A DNA stretch of 64,000 nt from Marinobacter sp. ATCH36 (GTDB taxonomy: Bacteria > Pseudomonadota > Gammaproteobacteria > Pseudomonadales > Oleiphilaceae): positions 310,001 to 374,000 of the forward strand of contig NZ_JAMJPL010000002.1 in the NCBI RefSeq assembly GCF_023555055.1. Direction: 5' to 3'. Of this stretch, positions 1 to 7,652 are shown in pieces; the first letter of the stretch is position 1; each line of letters begins with the position of its first letter. The notes beneath the pieces are model-generated. The model saw only the letters and a program-made list of their open reading frames with translations. It had not been told where the DNA came from and made no database searches. The translations under genes were made by a program, and so were the position numbers.

Positions 1-304
1 GGTCAAAGCCGGCGTCGAATTCCAACATCACCGAAGCATGGCCCTCCGAGGCCGTGCCTCGCATTTCCTTGATGCCTTCGAGGGAACGCAACTCCTGCTC
101 CATGGGACGGATCAACAGGCGCTCCGCATCTTCCGGACTGATACCTTCCAGGGTCATGGACACGTAAATCATGGGGATGGTGACGTCCGGATTGGCCTCT
201 TTGGGAATGGCCTGAAAAGCAGCGATGCCGCCAAGGATCAGAAACATCAGCGTAAGGAAAGTGGTGCGGGAACGATCAAGGGCCGCAAATATAAGCGTTC
301 GCAT
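1..304 (-). CDS. RND efflux transporter permease, N-terminal fragment
   Basis: Only the first about 101 codons are in the window; the gene runs off the left edge. Translation of the minus strand from the ATG at 304 begins MRTLIFAALDRSRTTFLTL, a membrane segment, followed by the AIPKEANPDV and SPEDAERLLIRPMEQELR stretches that mark the start of the porter domain in HAE1/AcrB-type pumps. It starts 5 nt after the stop of the periplasmic adaptor gene, the usual adaptor-permease order, so the two form one operon. The family exports drugs, solvents or metals by proton antiport in the inner membrane. The substrate cannot be told from this fragment. Confidence 0.88.
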   Translation of the reverse strand, partial: MRTLIFAALDRSRTTFLTLMFLILGGIAAFQAIPKEANPDVTIPMIYVSMTLEGISPEDAERLLIRPMEQELRSLEGIKEMRGTASEGHASVMLEFDAGFD

Positions 305-309
305 AACAA

Positions 310-1392
310 TCAGCCCCGATCCGAATCACGGTTCACCGGCTGCACCTGTTGCCCGATAGACACAAACCCGGCGCCTCTGGTTATAAGCTGGATTTCTTTC
401 GGCAAACCAGTCACCCAGGCGCCATCGGTCGTCACGTTCAGCAGCTTGACCGTGGTGAACACAACCTCGTTGTTGTCGCCCACATACCGTACGCCGGGAC
501 GGCCATCATCACCGAGGCTCAGATAGGCTGGTGAAATAAACATGGCCCTGACCTCCGGCAGTGAAATCCGCAACGTGGCACTGCCGCCGGCAACCCGTTT
601 GCGCTCCGGATTTTCCACCGTCACTTCCACGGCAAAGCTGCGGGTTTCAGGGTCTGCCGCACTGGCCACGAAGCTCACCTGGCCTTCCAGCGTATCGCCA
701 TCCAAAGTGCGGACAGTCACCTTCTGGCCCTCTTCCACATTGCTCACGGACTGCTGAGGAATCTGGCCTGTTACTTTCAGCCGGTCAATGTGAACCAGCT
801 CCAGTAAAGGTGAGCCCACCTGAACCAGGTCCCCCAGATCCACATCACGTCGATTGACCGTGCCATCGAACGGTGCACGGGGAGTCAGGTTATCCATAGC
901 CACTTGTGCCCGCGCCAGTTCCGCTTTTGCAGCGGAGAGTTCGCTTTGCAGGGTCAGTATTTCAGATTCAGAGGTGAGATCCCGGGAACGAAGACGCCGG
1001 GCTGCAGAAAGATCGGCCTCCAGTTTACGAATGCGGGATTGCCATTGCTCCACCGCTGTGCCGCGACCGTCCTCGGAAATGCGCAACAGAACATCGCCTT
1101 CCCTGACCCGGTCACCCTGACTCACCATCAACTCTTCCACGGTTCCGGCAATCCGCGCACCGATAGCCACAGACCGCCAGGGTTCCAGCTGGCCCTGCAC
1201 CATCAGCCCCGGCTGGTAGGGTCGGTCGCGCAGTACATCCACCTGCACGGAAGGCAGACCTTTGCTCTGCTCGGGCGGAGTGTCCGGCGCCTCATCGCGA
1301 GCCTCCCTGACATTTCCCGTCGCCATCCAGACAACCAGTAGCGTCAGTACCACGAGAGACAGACCGATGGATCCCAGTTTTGCTTTTGTCAT
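310..1392 (-). CDS. RND efflux periplasmic adaptor subunit (MFP/HlyD family)
   Basis: A 360-aa membrane fusion protein linking an inner-membrane RND pump to an outer-membrane channel. The ATG at 1392 is chosen because it is followed directly by a basic N-terminus and one hydrophobic anchor (residues about 7-23). The open frame extends further upstream, but that stretch is not protein-like and lies in the divergent promoter region. Visible domains are a lipoyl/barrel-sandwich half near GARIAGTVEELMVSQGDRV, an alpha-hairpin rich in Ala/Glu/Arg (about residues 110-165), the second lipoyl half near APFDGTVNRRDVDLGDLV, then beta-barrel and membrane-proximal regions. The permease gene follows 5 nt downstream. 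It is divergent from the ilv leader and operon. Confidence 0.9.
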   Translation of the reverse strand: MTKAKLGSIGLSLVVLTLLVVWMATGNVREARDEAPDTPPEQSKGLPSVQVDVLRDRPYQPGLMVQGQLEPWRSVAIGARIAGTVEELMVSQGDRVREGDVLLRISEDGRGTAVEQWQSRIRKLEADLSAARRLRSRDLTSESEILTLQSELSAAKAELARAQVAMDNLTPRAPFDGTVNRRDVDLGDLVQVGSPLLELVHIDRLKVTGQIPQQSVSNVEEGQKVTVRTLDGDTLEGQVSFVASAADPETRSFAVEVTVENPERKRVAGGSATLRISLPEVRAMFISPAYLSLGDDGRPGVRYVGDNNEVVFTTVKLLNVTTDGAWVTGLPKEIQLITRGAGFVSIGQQVQPVNRDSDRG

Positions 1393-1465
1393 TGATCGCT
1401 CACAGGTTAAGACAGGTGATTTCAGTAAAACTGCGGTTCCATTTCGAAAAACTGCCAGAAAACGG

Positions 1466-1495
1466 TTGCACCCGATTAATTTCGTGGGGTAAATT
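1466..1495 (+). promoter_or_regulatory. Candidate sigma-70 promoter of the ilv operon
   Basis: TTGCAC (1466-1471) and TAAATT (1490-1495) are separated by 18 bp and resemble -35 and -10 hexamers. Transcription would begin near 1502, about 37 nt before the leader-peptide ATG at 1539. The position fits an attenuated operon, but the match is only moderate and was made by eye. Confidence 0.4.
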
Positions 1496-1538
1496 CTACA
1501 CATAATTTTTCGATAGAATCAGAGCGAATTCGAATTTT

Positions 1539-1631
1539 ATGAATCTCAACGCAGTGGTTGTCCTTGTAAAGCTAGTCCTGGTGGTCGTGGTACCGTCCGG
1601 GGGCTTTTGCGTGGACAAGCGGGTGAGATAG
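1539..1631 (+). CDS. ilvL: ilv operon leader peptide (30 aa, Val/Leu-rich)
   Basis: A short frame, ATG at 1539 to TAG at 1629-1631, encodes MNLNAVVVLVKLVLVVVVPS followed by GGFCVDKRVR. Nine of residues 6-18 are Val and three are Leu, the composition expected of a leader that senses charged tRNA-Val and tRNA-Leu. It lies between a candidate promoter and a factor-independent terminator, just ahead of ilvG, as in enterobacterial ilvGMEDA. When these tRNAs are scarce the ribosome should stall on the Val run (1554-1592) and expose the segment at 1597-1606. The function is inferred from composition, position and the competing RNA structures. Confidence 0.8.
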   Translation: MNLNAVVVLVKLVLVVVVPSGGFCVDKRVR

Positions 1632-1691
1632 CAGCAACCTGACAAAACACGAGAAGCCCCCGGCACCGAAAGGTCCCGGGGGCTTTTTTTT
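1597..1691 (+). terminator. Transcription attenuator with competing antiterminator, ahead of ilvG
   Basis: Terminator: AAGCCCCCGG (1654-1663) pairs with CCGGGGGCTT (1676-1685), with an inner ACC-GAAA-GGT stem-loop (1665-1674) and a run of eight T (1684-1691). Antiterminator: the same CCGGGGGCTT decamer also occurs inside the leader peptide gene at 1597-1606, and is perfectly complementary to 1654-1663. A ribosome stalled on the upstream Val codons would leave 1597-1606 free to capture the 5' terminator arm, allowing read-through into ilvG. A ribosome reaching the stop at 1631 would cover it and let the terminator form. Confidence 0.8.
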
Positions 1692-1717
1692 GCAGCAAGA
1701 AAAAGGGAAAAACGACC

Positions 1718-3418
1718 ATGAACGGCGCACAGCACATTCTTGAAGCGTTCCACCGCCACCGCATCAGCACGGTTTTCGGTTATCCGGGTGGCTGCATCAT
1801 GCCGCTATACGACGCGCTGGTGGACGATATGGGTGTGGACCACGTGCTGTGCCGCCACGAGCAGGGTTGCGCCCTGGCTGCAGACGGCTACGCCCGTGCC
1901 AGCGGCAAGCTGGGGGTATGCATCGCCACCTCAGGCCCCGGTGCCACCAACCTGATTACCGGGGTTGCCAATGCCCACCGGGATTCGATCCCCATGTTGG
2001 TTATAACGGGCCAGGTGCCATCCGGACTGATCGGCACCGATGCCTTCCAGGAAACCGATGTGTTGGGAATGACCCTGGGGATCGTCAAGCACAGTTACCT
2101 GATTGAAGACGCCAGCTCCCTGCCTGCCATCATGGAAGAAGCCATTGAACTGGCTCAGGCCGGCCGGCCCGGACCGGTGTGGATTGATATTCCCAAAGAC
2201 CTGTTACTGACCGAAGTGGCGGACGCTCCCTGCCCGCGGCCCAGACAGCAACACACCCACTGCCCGGATCTGACTGAAGTACTGGCCATGTTGCGCAAAG
2301 CCCGAAAACCCCTGCTCTACAGCGGCGGTGGCATCAGCCTGGGCCACGCAGAGGCCAGCTTCAGGGCATTCGCCGAGTCCTCAGCTTTGCCGGCGGTCGT
2401 GACCCTCAAAGGCATAGGCAACCCCGGCAAACATAACCCCTGGAACCTCGGAATGCTGGGCATGCACGGCTCCCGCGCTGCCAATAGAGCGGTGGATGAA
2501 TGCGATCTGCTACTGGTCATCGGCGCCCGCCTGGATGACCGGGCCACTGGCAAACTGGACGGCTTCGCCCCAAACGCCGGGATGATTCATATCGACACTG
2601 ACGCCGCTGAAATCAACAAGCTGCGCACGGCTGACCTGGCTATCCGCGGGAATCTGAATGAAATTCTGGAGGCCTTGAGTGATGCCGTTAAAGATATGCC
2701 GCTGGCCATCAGTGACTGGCAGAAACAGTGCCGAACCTGGCACACCACGGGCGGTTTCCAGGCAGCTGACAACGAAGAACCCCTGGCACCAATCACCGGC
2801 CCCGCCTTCATCCGCCAGCTGTCACGAATCGCCCCGGACGACACCGTGATTGCCTGCGACGTGGGCCAGCACCAGATGTGGGTCGCCCAGCATTACGAGT
2901 TTGACCACCCGCGCCATCACCTCACCAGCGGTGGCCTGGGCACCATGGGCTTTGGCCTGCCCGCCGCCATCGGCGCCCAGTTCGCCGACCGCAACAGCAC
3001 GGTTATCAACGTCACAGGTGACGGCTCGTTCATGATGAACGCCCAGGAACTGGCCACCATCCGCCGTTACAAGCTGCCGGTAAAACTGATCATCATGGAC
3101 AACCAATGCCTGGGCATGGTGCGTCAGCAGCAGGAGCTGTTCTACGACAATCGGGAAAGCCAGATCAACCTGGACGACAACCCGGACTTTGTAGCCATGG
3201 CCCGCGCCTTCGACATTCCGGCCCTGCACATCGAACGCACCGACCAGATCCGCCGCGGTATCGAAACCATCCTGGCCTACAACGGCCCGATGCTGCTGCA
3301 CGTGGCCATCAGCCGTGAGGAAAACGTCTGGCCCATCGTCAAACCCGGCGCCAGCAACCGCGAAATGATCGACGAAACCCGACGCACCAGCACTGCTAAC
3401 AAGGAGCAGATAGCATGA
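1718..3418 (+). CDS. ilvG: Acetolactate synthase isozyme II, large (catalytic) subunit
   Basis: A 566-aa thiamine-diphosphate enzyme that condenses pyruvate with pyruvate or 2-oxobutyrate, the first committed step to Val, Leu and Ile. It begins MNGAQHILEAF like enterobacterial IlvG. The catalytic Glu lies in CRHEQG (about residue 48). The ThDP/Mg motif is GDGSFMMNAQELATI near the C-terminal third, and a central FAD-type domain is present. Length fits the family (about 550-590 aa). It overlaps the small-subunit gene by ATGA. It sits directly downstream of the attenuator (ATG 27 nt after the T-run), so its expression should follow branched-chain aminoacyl-tRNA supply. No ilvE/D/A follow here. 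Confidence 0.95.
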   Translation: MNGAQHILEAFHRHRISTVFGYPGGCIMPLYDALVDDMGVDHVLCRHEQGCALAADGYARASGKLGVCIATSGPGATNLITGVANAHRDSIPMLVITGQVPSGLIGTDAFQETDVLGMTLGIVKHSYLIEDASSLPAIMEEAIELAQAGRPGPVWIDIPKDLLLTEVADAPCPRPRQQHTHCPDLTEVLAMLRKARKPLLYSGGGISLGHAEASFRAFAESSALPAVVTLKGIGNPGKHNPWNLGMLGMHGSRAANRAVDECDLLLVIGARLDDRATGKLDGFAPNAGMIHIDTDAAEINKLRTADLAIRGNLNEILEALSDAVKDMPLAISDWQKQCRTWHTTGGFQAADNEEPLAPITGPAFIRQLSRIAPDDTVIACDVGQHQMWVAQHYEFDHPRHHLTSGGLGTMGFGLPAAIGAQFADRNSTVINVTGDGSFMMNAQELATIRRYKLPVKLIIMDNQCLGMVRQQQELFYDNRESQINLDDNPDFVAMARAFDIPALHIERTDQIRRGIETILAYNGPMLLHVAISREENVWPIVKPGASNREMIDETRRTSTANKEQIA

Positions 3419-3693
3419 CCCCGCAAGCGGACATCTCAATCCAGAGTTACACCCTCAACTGCCGCATGTCCCAGGAAGCCGCCGCTCTGGAACGCCTGTG
3501 CCAGGTGGTCCGTATTCGTGGTTTCCGCATTGCCAGAATGGCGGTAGAGTCCGCCGGCGAGCACATCGAGATCGTCCTGACCCTGGAAGGTAGCCGGCCC
3601 ATTACGATGCTCCGGGCCCAACTGGAGAAGTTGCATACGGTGGCCGAGGTTGCCTTCGGTCAGGATTCTGGAGCCCGGGTTCAGACCGCCTGA
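3415..3693 (+). CDS. ilvM: Acetolactate synthase isozyme II, small (regulatory) subunit
   Basis: A 92-aa protein, the size of IlvM rather than IlvN/IlvH. It carries a single ACT-like fold, visible as the ALERLCQVVRIRGFRI helix-strand and the VLTLEGSRPITMLRAQLEKL second half. IlvM subunits bind and activate the large subunit; in the family they give little valine feedback sensitivity. The start ATG at 3415 overlaps the ilvG stop (ATGA), implying translational coupling and fixed stoichiometry. It is the last gene of the operon, followed 7 nt later by a large inverted repeat that could act as the transcript end. Confidence 0.88.
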   Translation: MTPQADISIQSYTLNCRMSQEAAALERLCQVVRIRGFRIARMAVESAGEHIEIVLTLEGSRPITMLRAQLEKLHTVAEVAFGQDSGARVQTA

Positions 3694-3700
3694 GACATTG

Positions 3701-4050
3701 GGAGTTACCCTCTTGTTCGTAGCCTGCAGGTTTTGCGGGCGGATACGGGGGGTGGGGGTGTCTTTTCTTCGGGAAAAAGAACTCGCTACGCTCAGACACC
3801 TTTTTCCTTGCCAGAAAAGACACCCCCACCCCCCTATCGACGTGCAGCACAGGGATACTCGAATCGAGTTGGCCTTGTTGTGTGGCTTTTTTGCGAACCT
3901 TCCGTGGTCTGCTCGGCGCGGGGTGGTATCTGGATTTTTTGCCAGAAAAAGGTGTCTGAGCGCAGCGAGTTCTTTTTCCAAAAAAATACAGATGCCACCC
4001 CGCAAGCCCGCCCCCAAACCACGCAGGCTACGAATAAAGAGGGCAACTCC
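3701..4050. repeat. 350-bp nested inverted-repeat element (MITE/REP-like), fills the ilvM-4076 gap
   Basis: The 382 bp between ilvM and the convergent symporter gene contain no convincing gene and consist almost wholly of this element. Its ends are 27/28-bp terminal inverted repeats (3701-3727 and 4023-4050: GGAGTT-CCCTCT-TTCGTAGCCTGC, few mismatches). Inside lie two inverted copies of one unit. Each is itself a hairpin: 21-bp perfect arms 3748-3768/3813-3833 in copy 1, and 3920-3940/3981-4001 (imperfect) in copy 2. Both carry the core GAACTCGCT(A/G)CGCTCAGACACC flanked by AAAAAG/CTTTTT. It lies between converging genes and could terminate both transcripts. No transposase is present. Confidence 0.75.
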
Positions 4051-4075
4051 AAAGCACTCACCAGGCCGAACGGTC

Positions 4076-5419
4076 TTAGAGCGATGCCGGAGTAATACCT
4101 AACTGCGCCAGGGCGTAGGTGAGCACAATCCAGAGTATCATTACCAATGGCAGATAACGGCCCACCAAGTAGATCCGCCATTCCCACCAGCGGCTTTCCG
4201 TCCCCAGCACCGTGCGTATCTGCTGTGGCGGAATAAACCAGCAGAATAATGCGGCGCCGACGACTCCGGAGAAAATAATCACGTTGCCTCCGGCGATCCG
4301 GTCCACCACATCCAGCACCGGGTCACCGGCGATGGTCCATTCCATCGGGGTAAAGCTCAGTGCCGAGGCGGTACCCAGAACCAGCATCACTACGGTCACG
4401 ATAGAGACAGCTGCGGTGTTGCTCAGACGGAATTCCTCGGCCACCGCCGCGATCATGACTTTCAGACCAGCCAGGCTGGAGCTGAAGGCCGCGGCGAAAA
4501 ACAGGCCGAAAAACAGGATGCCCACCCAGTAACCACCGGCCATGTCCTCGAACACCCGGGGCATAGTCACGAATGCCAGCTGGCTGCCTTCTGTGGGTTC
4601 TAGTCCGAAGCTGAACACGAATGGGAATATCATCCAGCCTGCCAGCAAGGCGACGCTGGTCTCGGTGCCGGCGACTATTATGCAGGCGCGGGGCACATGG
4701 GTTTGGCGGGGAATAAAACTGCCGTAGGTAACCAGGTAGCCCTGTCCGATTGCGAGGGTGTAGAACGCCTGTCCGAAGGCAAAAGCCCAGAGTTTGCCAT
4801 CGGCCAGGCGGCTCCAGTCCACCTGGAAGAAAAAATCCTTGGTCTGCGCCCACCCGGGTGTGGAGCTGGCGAAAATCACCAGCCCCACGATAACCACCAG
4901 CAGGACTGGCATCAGGATTTTCGACATCAGCTCGATGGCCTGGACGTCCTTTGCCAATACGAGGGCGGCCAACAGGGTAACGGCGATGAAATACCACAGC
5001 GAATTGAAGCCACCAGTGAAGCCATCAAACACGCGCAGGTCATCACGTACCGCATCCACCGCATACCCCAGTGTCCAGCCGGTGATCACCAGGTAATAGC
5101 TGGTGATTGCCATGGTGATCAACACCACGAACCAGCCATAGACCGCGCCGAAGCGGTTCACCTGGCGGTATGTCTGTACGGTACTGCCTTTTGACAATCG
5201 ACCGGCAGAGACTTCCAGTATCATGATCGGAAGCACCACCAGGATGAGCGCTATCAGGTAGGCAACGACAAATGCGCCGCCGCCGTTCTCGCCCACCATG
5301 TATGGAAAGCGCCAAAGGTTTCCCAGACCGACTGCAGCCGCTGCCATGGAAGCAACGAAGGCCGGCTCGGAACTCCACTGTTTGCGGGATTCTTCAATGA
5401 ACTTGTGCTTTCTGGTCAT
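4076..5419 (-). CDS. Sodium-dependent amino-acid transporter (NSS/SNF family)
   Basis: A 447-aa integral membrane protein of the LeuT-fold neurotransmitter:sodium symporter family. TM1 carries the unwound-helix signature GLGNLWRFPYMVGENGGGAF. Ten or more further hydrophobic segments follow, giving the bacterial 11-12-TM length. The ATG at 5419 is used: it overlaps the stop of the proline-racemase-like gene (ATGA), and its product begins MTRKHKFIEESRKQW, a typical cytoplasmic N-terminus. As the last gene of a three-gene operon it probably imports the amino acid (or proline derivative) used by the two upstream enzymes. The substrate is not identifiable by eye. Confidence 0.9.
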   Translation of the reverse strand: MTRKHKFIEESRKQWSSEPAFVASMAAAAVGLGNLWRFPYMVGENGGGAFVVAYLIALILVVLPIMILEVSAGRLSKGSTVQTYRQVNRFGAVYGWFVVLITMAITSYYLVITGWTLGYAVDAVRDDLRVFDGFTGGFNSLWYFIAVTLLAALVLAKDVQAIELMSKILMPVLLVVIVGLVIFASSTPGWAQTKDFFFQVDWSRLADGKLWAFAFGQAFYTLAIGQGYLVTYGSFIPRQTHVPRACIIVAGTETSVALLAGWMIFPFVFSFGLEPTEGSQLAFVTMPRVFEDMAGGYWVGILFFGLFFAAAFSSSLAGLKVMIAAVAEEFRLSNTAAVSIVTVVMLVLGTASALSFTPMEWTIAGDPVLDVVDRIAGGNVIIFSGVVGAALFCWFIPPQQIRTVLGTESRWWEWRIYLVGRYLPLVMILWIVLTYALAQLGITPASL

Positions 5420-6459
5420 TCCTGATGTGCGCTGGTCAGAATGTGTGTGAGCCCTCCACAATCCACCATCGGGTCGTCGCAATTCACGATAATGTCTGCA
5501 CGGTTCAGCACATAGCTTTTACCGGTGATGGTGTTCTCCACCACCTGGTATTCCCCTTCCTGCCGCACGCCCGTGAACTCGCCGATAAATCCGGTTTCTC
5601 GCAGCGAGACGGTTTCCAGCCGGTCGCCCGGGCTGATTAATCCCTCGTAGTTCATCAGCGCAAGCCTTGCAGAGGTTCCGGTGCCCGTGGTGCTGCGGCA
5701 GATTACGCCCGGGTGTACATAGGTGGCCGAACGGGATCGATACGAATGGTCCGAAAGCTGCTCAACCTGCCCCATGAAGTGAAGGAACGGCAGTGGCCCG
5801 ACATCTCCCAGTGTGTAATGAGAGAAGCCCCGTTCTGCCTGAATTGCCGAGATAATGTGGTAAGCACACTCGCTGAGCTTCCGCTCCTCATCCAGGGTCA
5901 GGTCGAACCCCAGGCTTGGTGCGTCCACGAGCGCATAGAAACCACCACTGTAAGCCACGCTGTAGGTGACGTTACCGATGGACGGCACGTGAATGCTTGC
6001 TTTGTAGGTATCAATATAACTGGGCAGCCCTCCGCAGGTGATTGCCTCAACCACGCCATCACGAACAAAGGCATCGATGTGAACCAGGCCTGCCGGGGCC
6101 TCAAGCGTGAAGCTTTGCCAGCCTTCGCGCTTGGCTACGATTCCCGACTCAAGCACGGCAGTGGCCGTACAGATGGTGTTCGAGCCGGAGTAGATCGGAT
6201 ACCCCATGACTTCCATGATGATATAACCGGCAACCGCCTCGGGGTCGGTCGGTGGTACCAGAAGATCTACGGACATCTCGGGAATACCATACGGCTCTTC
6301 CAGCAGAAGCCGGCGCAGGCCATCTGCCTCGTCCCGCAGATATTCCATCTGGGCGCGCACCGTGGCGCCCGGAAGCGGGCGAATACCGCCCGTCACAATC
6401 CGGCTCACATCGCCGCCAGCATGGGTATCCATCAGTTGCAGATTAAGCTCCGTGGGCAT
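5416..6459 (-). CDS. Proline racemase-family enzyme with Ser/Thr in place of both catalytic cysteines
   Basis: A 347-aa member of the proline racemase / 4-hydroxyproline epimerase / trans-3-hydroxyproline dehydratase superfamily, with near-normal length and the family landmarks DTHAGGD (residues 11-17), GYPIYSGSNTIC (86-97) and RSTTGTGTSAR (255-265). The usual first catalytic Cys of MCGH corresponds to Ser91, and the second (before GTG) to Thr258. Known subgroups are Cys/Cys (racemase/epimerase), Ser/Cys and Cys/Thr (dehydratase), so function cannot be copied from them. The ATG at 6459 follows GGAGAGTTAGAG and starts 2 nt after the upstream stop. It sits in an operon with an oxidoreductase and a Na+ symporter, suggesting catabolism of an imino acid. 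Confidence 0.8.
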   Translation of the reverse strand: MPTELNLQLMDTHAGGDVSRIVTGGIRPLPGATVRAQMEYLRDEADGLRRLLLEEPYGIPEMSVDLLVPPTDPEAVAGYIIMEVMGYPIYSGSNTICTATAVLESGIVAKREGWQSFTLEAPAGLVHIDAFVRDGVVEAITCGGLPSYIDTYKASIHVPSIGNVTYSVAYSGGFYALVDAPSLGFDLTLDEERKLSECAYHIISAIQAERGFSHYTLGDVGPLPFLHFMGQVEQLSDHSYRSRSATYVHPGVICRSTTGTGTSARLALMNYEGLISPGDRLETVSLRETGFIGEFTGVRQEGEYQVVENTITGKSYVLNRADIIVNCDDPMVDCGGLTHILTSAHQE

Positions 6460-6461
6460 CT

Positions 6462-7613
6462 CTAACTCTCCAAGGCAAAAGGGGCGCCGTGTGTGGCCCA
6501 TTGGGCGTCCGGGACAATCACGATTTTGCCCAGGTAGTTGCTGTTGCGGTTGACGAAATAGCGTTCGGCCTCATGCAACTCCGAGAGTTTGAAGGCGGCA
6601 TGCAGCACCGGCTTTAACTGGCCGCTACGGATCCACGCAACCAGTTGCTCGGCCTCTTCCCGGGTACCGTGCGACACCCCGAAAACCTGTACCTGGTAGA
6701 GGTAAATCCGGGTCCACATAATTTCGCTGACATTGCCCGCGCTGGCACCGGCAATGCTCAGACGGGGGTAGTCACCGCGGCTGTTCATGTCAAAAATCAT
6801 GGTGTCAATAAACTGGTCGGTCATCTCACCGCCTGCAAGATCCATTACGGCATCAATAGGCCGGCCGCCGGTAGCGGCGCGTACCTTGTCGGTGAAATGG
6901 CTCATATCCGATCGGTCCAGCACTGCGGCAGCGCCCAGTTTCAGCAGCGCTTCTGCTTTGTCCTGCTGGCTCAACGCATAGGGAATGGCACCCAGGGTGC
7001 GGCACAGTTGAATAAGGGCGGTGCCGACGCCACCGCTGGCACCGGTAACCAGTATATGCTCACCCGCCTTCACCCTGGCAGAGGTCAGCATGTGCAGAGC
7101 TGTCTGGTAAGAGCACATGCCCATGGAAGCCAGTTCGGCATCGGCCAGTTCAGCGTTTTCGACATGATGGAACTGGTCAGACGGCACCGCGATGTATTCG
7201 GCGAAACCGCCATCCGCACCATGGCCAAAATAGTCCGGGGTAAGGTTGATGTCCCGGCGGCCATCGGCGTAGAGGTTGAAGTCCAGCAGGCCACGCTGGC
7301 CTACCCGTGCCTCATCAACACCCTCGCCCACGGCAACTACATGACCTACCACGTCCGCGCCCTGGATTCTGGGAAAAGTCAGCGTGGCTGAGCCCCCCAT
7401 CTGGAAAGAGGTGACTTCGCCTTTTTCCTTCGTGGGGTAAAGACCTTCCCGGGCCTTGCGGTCGGTGTTGTTTTTGGCGGTAGCGGTTACCCGGACCAGT
7501 ACTTCACCCGCTCCGGGCTGGGGGGTGGATACCTCCTCGGTGTATTCCAGTTTTTCGATGCCACCGTGGCCCGTGAGCAGCATGGCTTTCATGGTCTTGG
7601 GGATCATGGGCAT
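6462..7613 (-). CDS. Zinc-type alcohol dehydrogenase / quinone oxidoreductase-like protein (MDR superfamily)
   Basis: A 383-aa NAD(P)H-dependent medium-chain oxidoreductase. The GroES-like N-terminal half contains GEVLVRVTATAKNNTD and GADVVGHVVAVGEGV. The Rossmann half carries VTGASGGVGTALIQL. The cysteine cluster and zinc ligands of classical ADHs are not evident, so a zinc-independent quinone-reductase-like or enoyl-reductase activity is more likely. The start at 7613 is preceded by ACAGGAGCAGA, making it preferable to an upstream in-frame ATG. It is the first gene of the operon with the proline-racemase-like protein and the symporter. Its place in that pathway, perhaps a redox step after dehydration or epimerisation, is inference. 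Confidence 0.82.
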   Translation of the reverse strand: MPMIPKTMKAMLLTGHGGIEKLEYTEEVSTPQPGAGEVLVRVTATAKNNTDRKAREGLYPTKEKGEVTSFQMGGSATLTFPRIQGADVVGHVVAVGEGVDEARVGQRGLLDFNLYADGRRDINLTPDYFGHGADGGFAEYIAVPSDQFHHVENAELADAELASMGMCSYQTALHMLTSARVKAGEHILVTGASGGVGTALIQLCRTLGAIPYALSQQDKAEALLKLGAAAVLDRSDMSHFTDKVRAATGGRPIDAVMDLAGGEMTDQFIDTMIFDMNSRGDYPRLSIAGASAGNVSEIMWTRIYLYQVQVFGVSHGTREEAEQLVAWIRSGQLKPVLHAAFKLSELHEAERYFVNRNSNYLGKIVIVPDAQWATHGAPFALES

Positions 7614-7652
7614 TCTGCTCCTGTTTCTGCTGGCTATCACCTCAGGATAGCA

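Noticed and set aside
38..526. Plus-strand frame across the RND permease and adaptor
   Set aside because: Overlaps two efflux genes whose protein motifs are unmistakable; no start signal.
2822..3439. 205-codon minus-strand frame inside ilvG
   Set aside because: Antisense to the ThDP domain of acetolactate synthase; composition Gly/Val/Asp-rich as expected for a shadow.
3701..4050. Inverted repeat as an intact insertion sequence
   Set aside because: 350 bp, no transposase frame and no clear target duplication seen; better described as a MITE/REP-like repeat.
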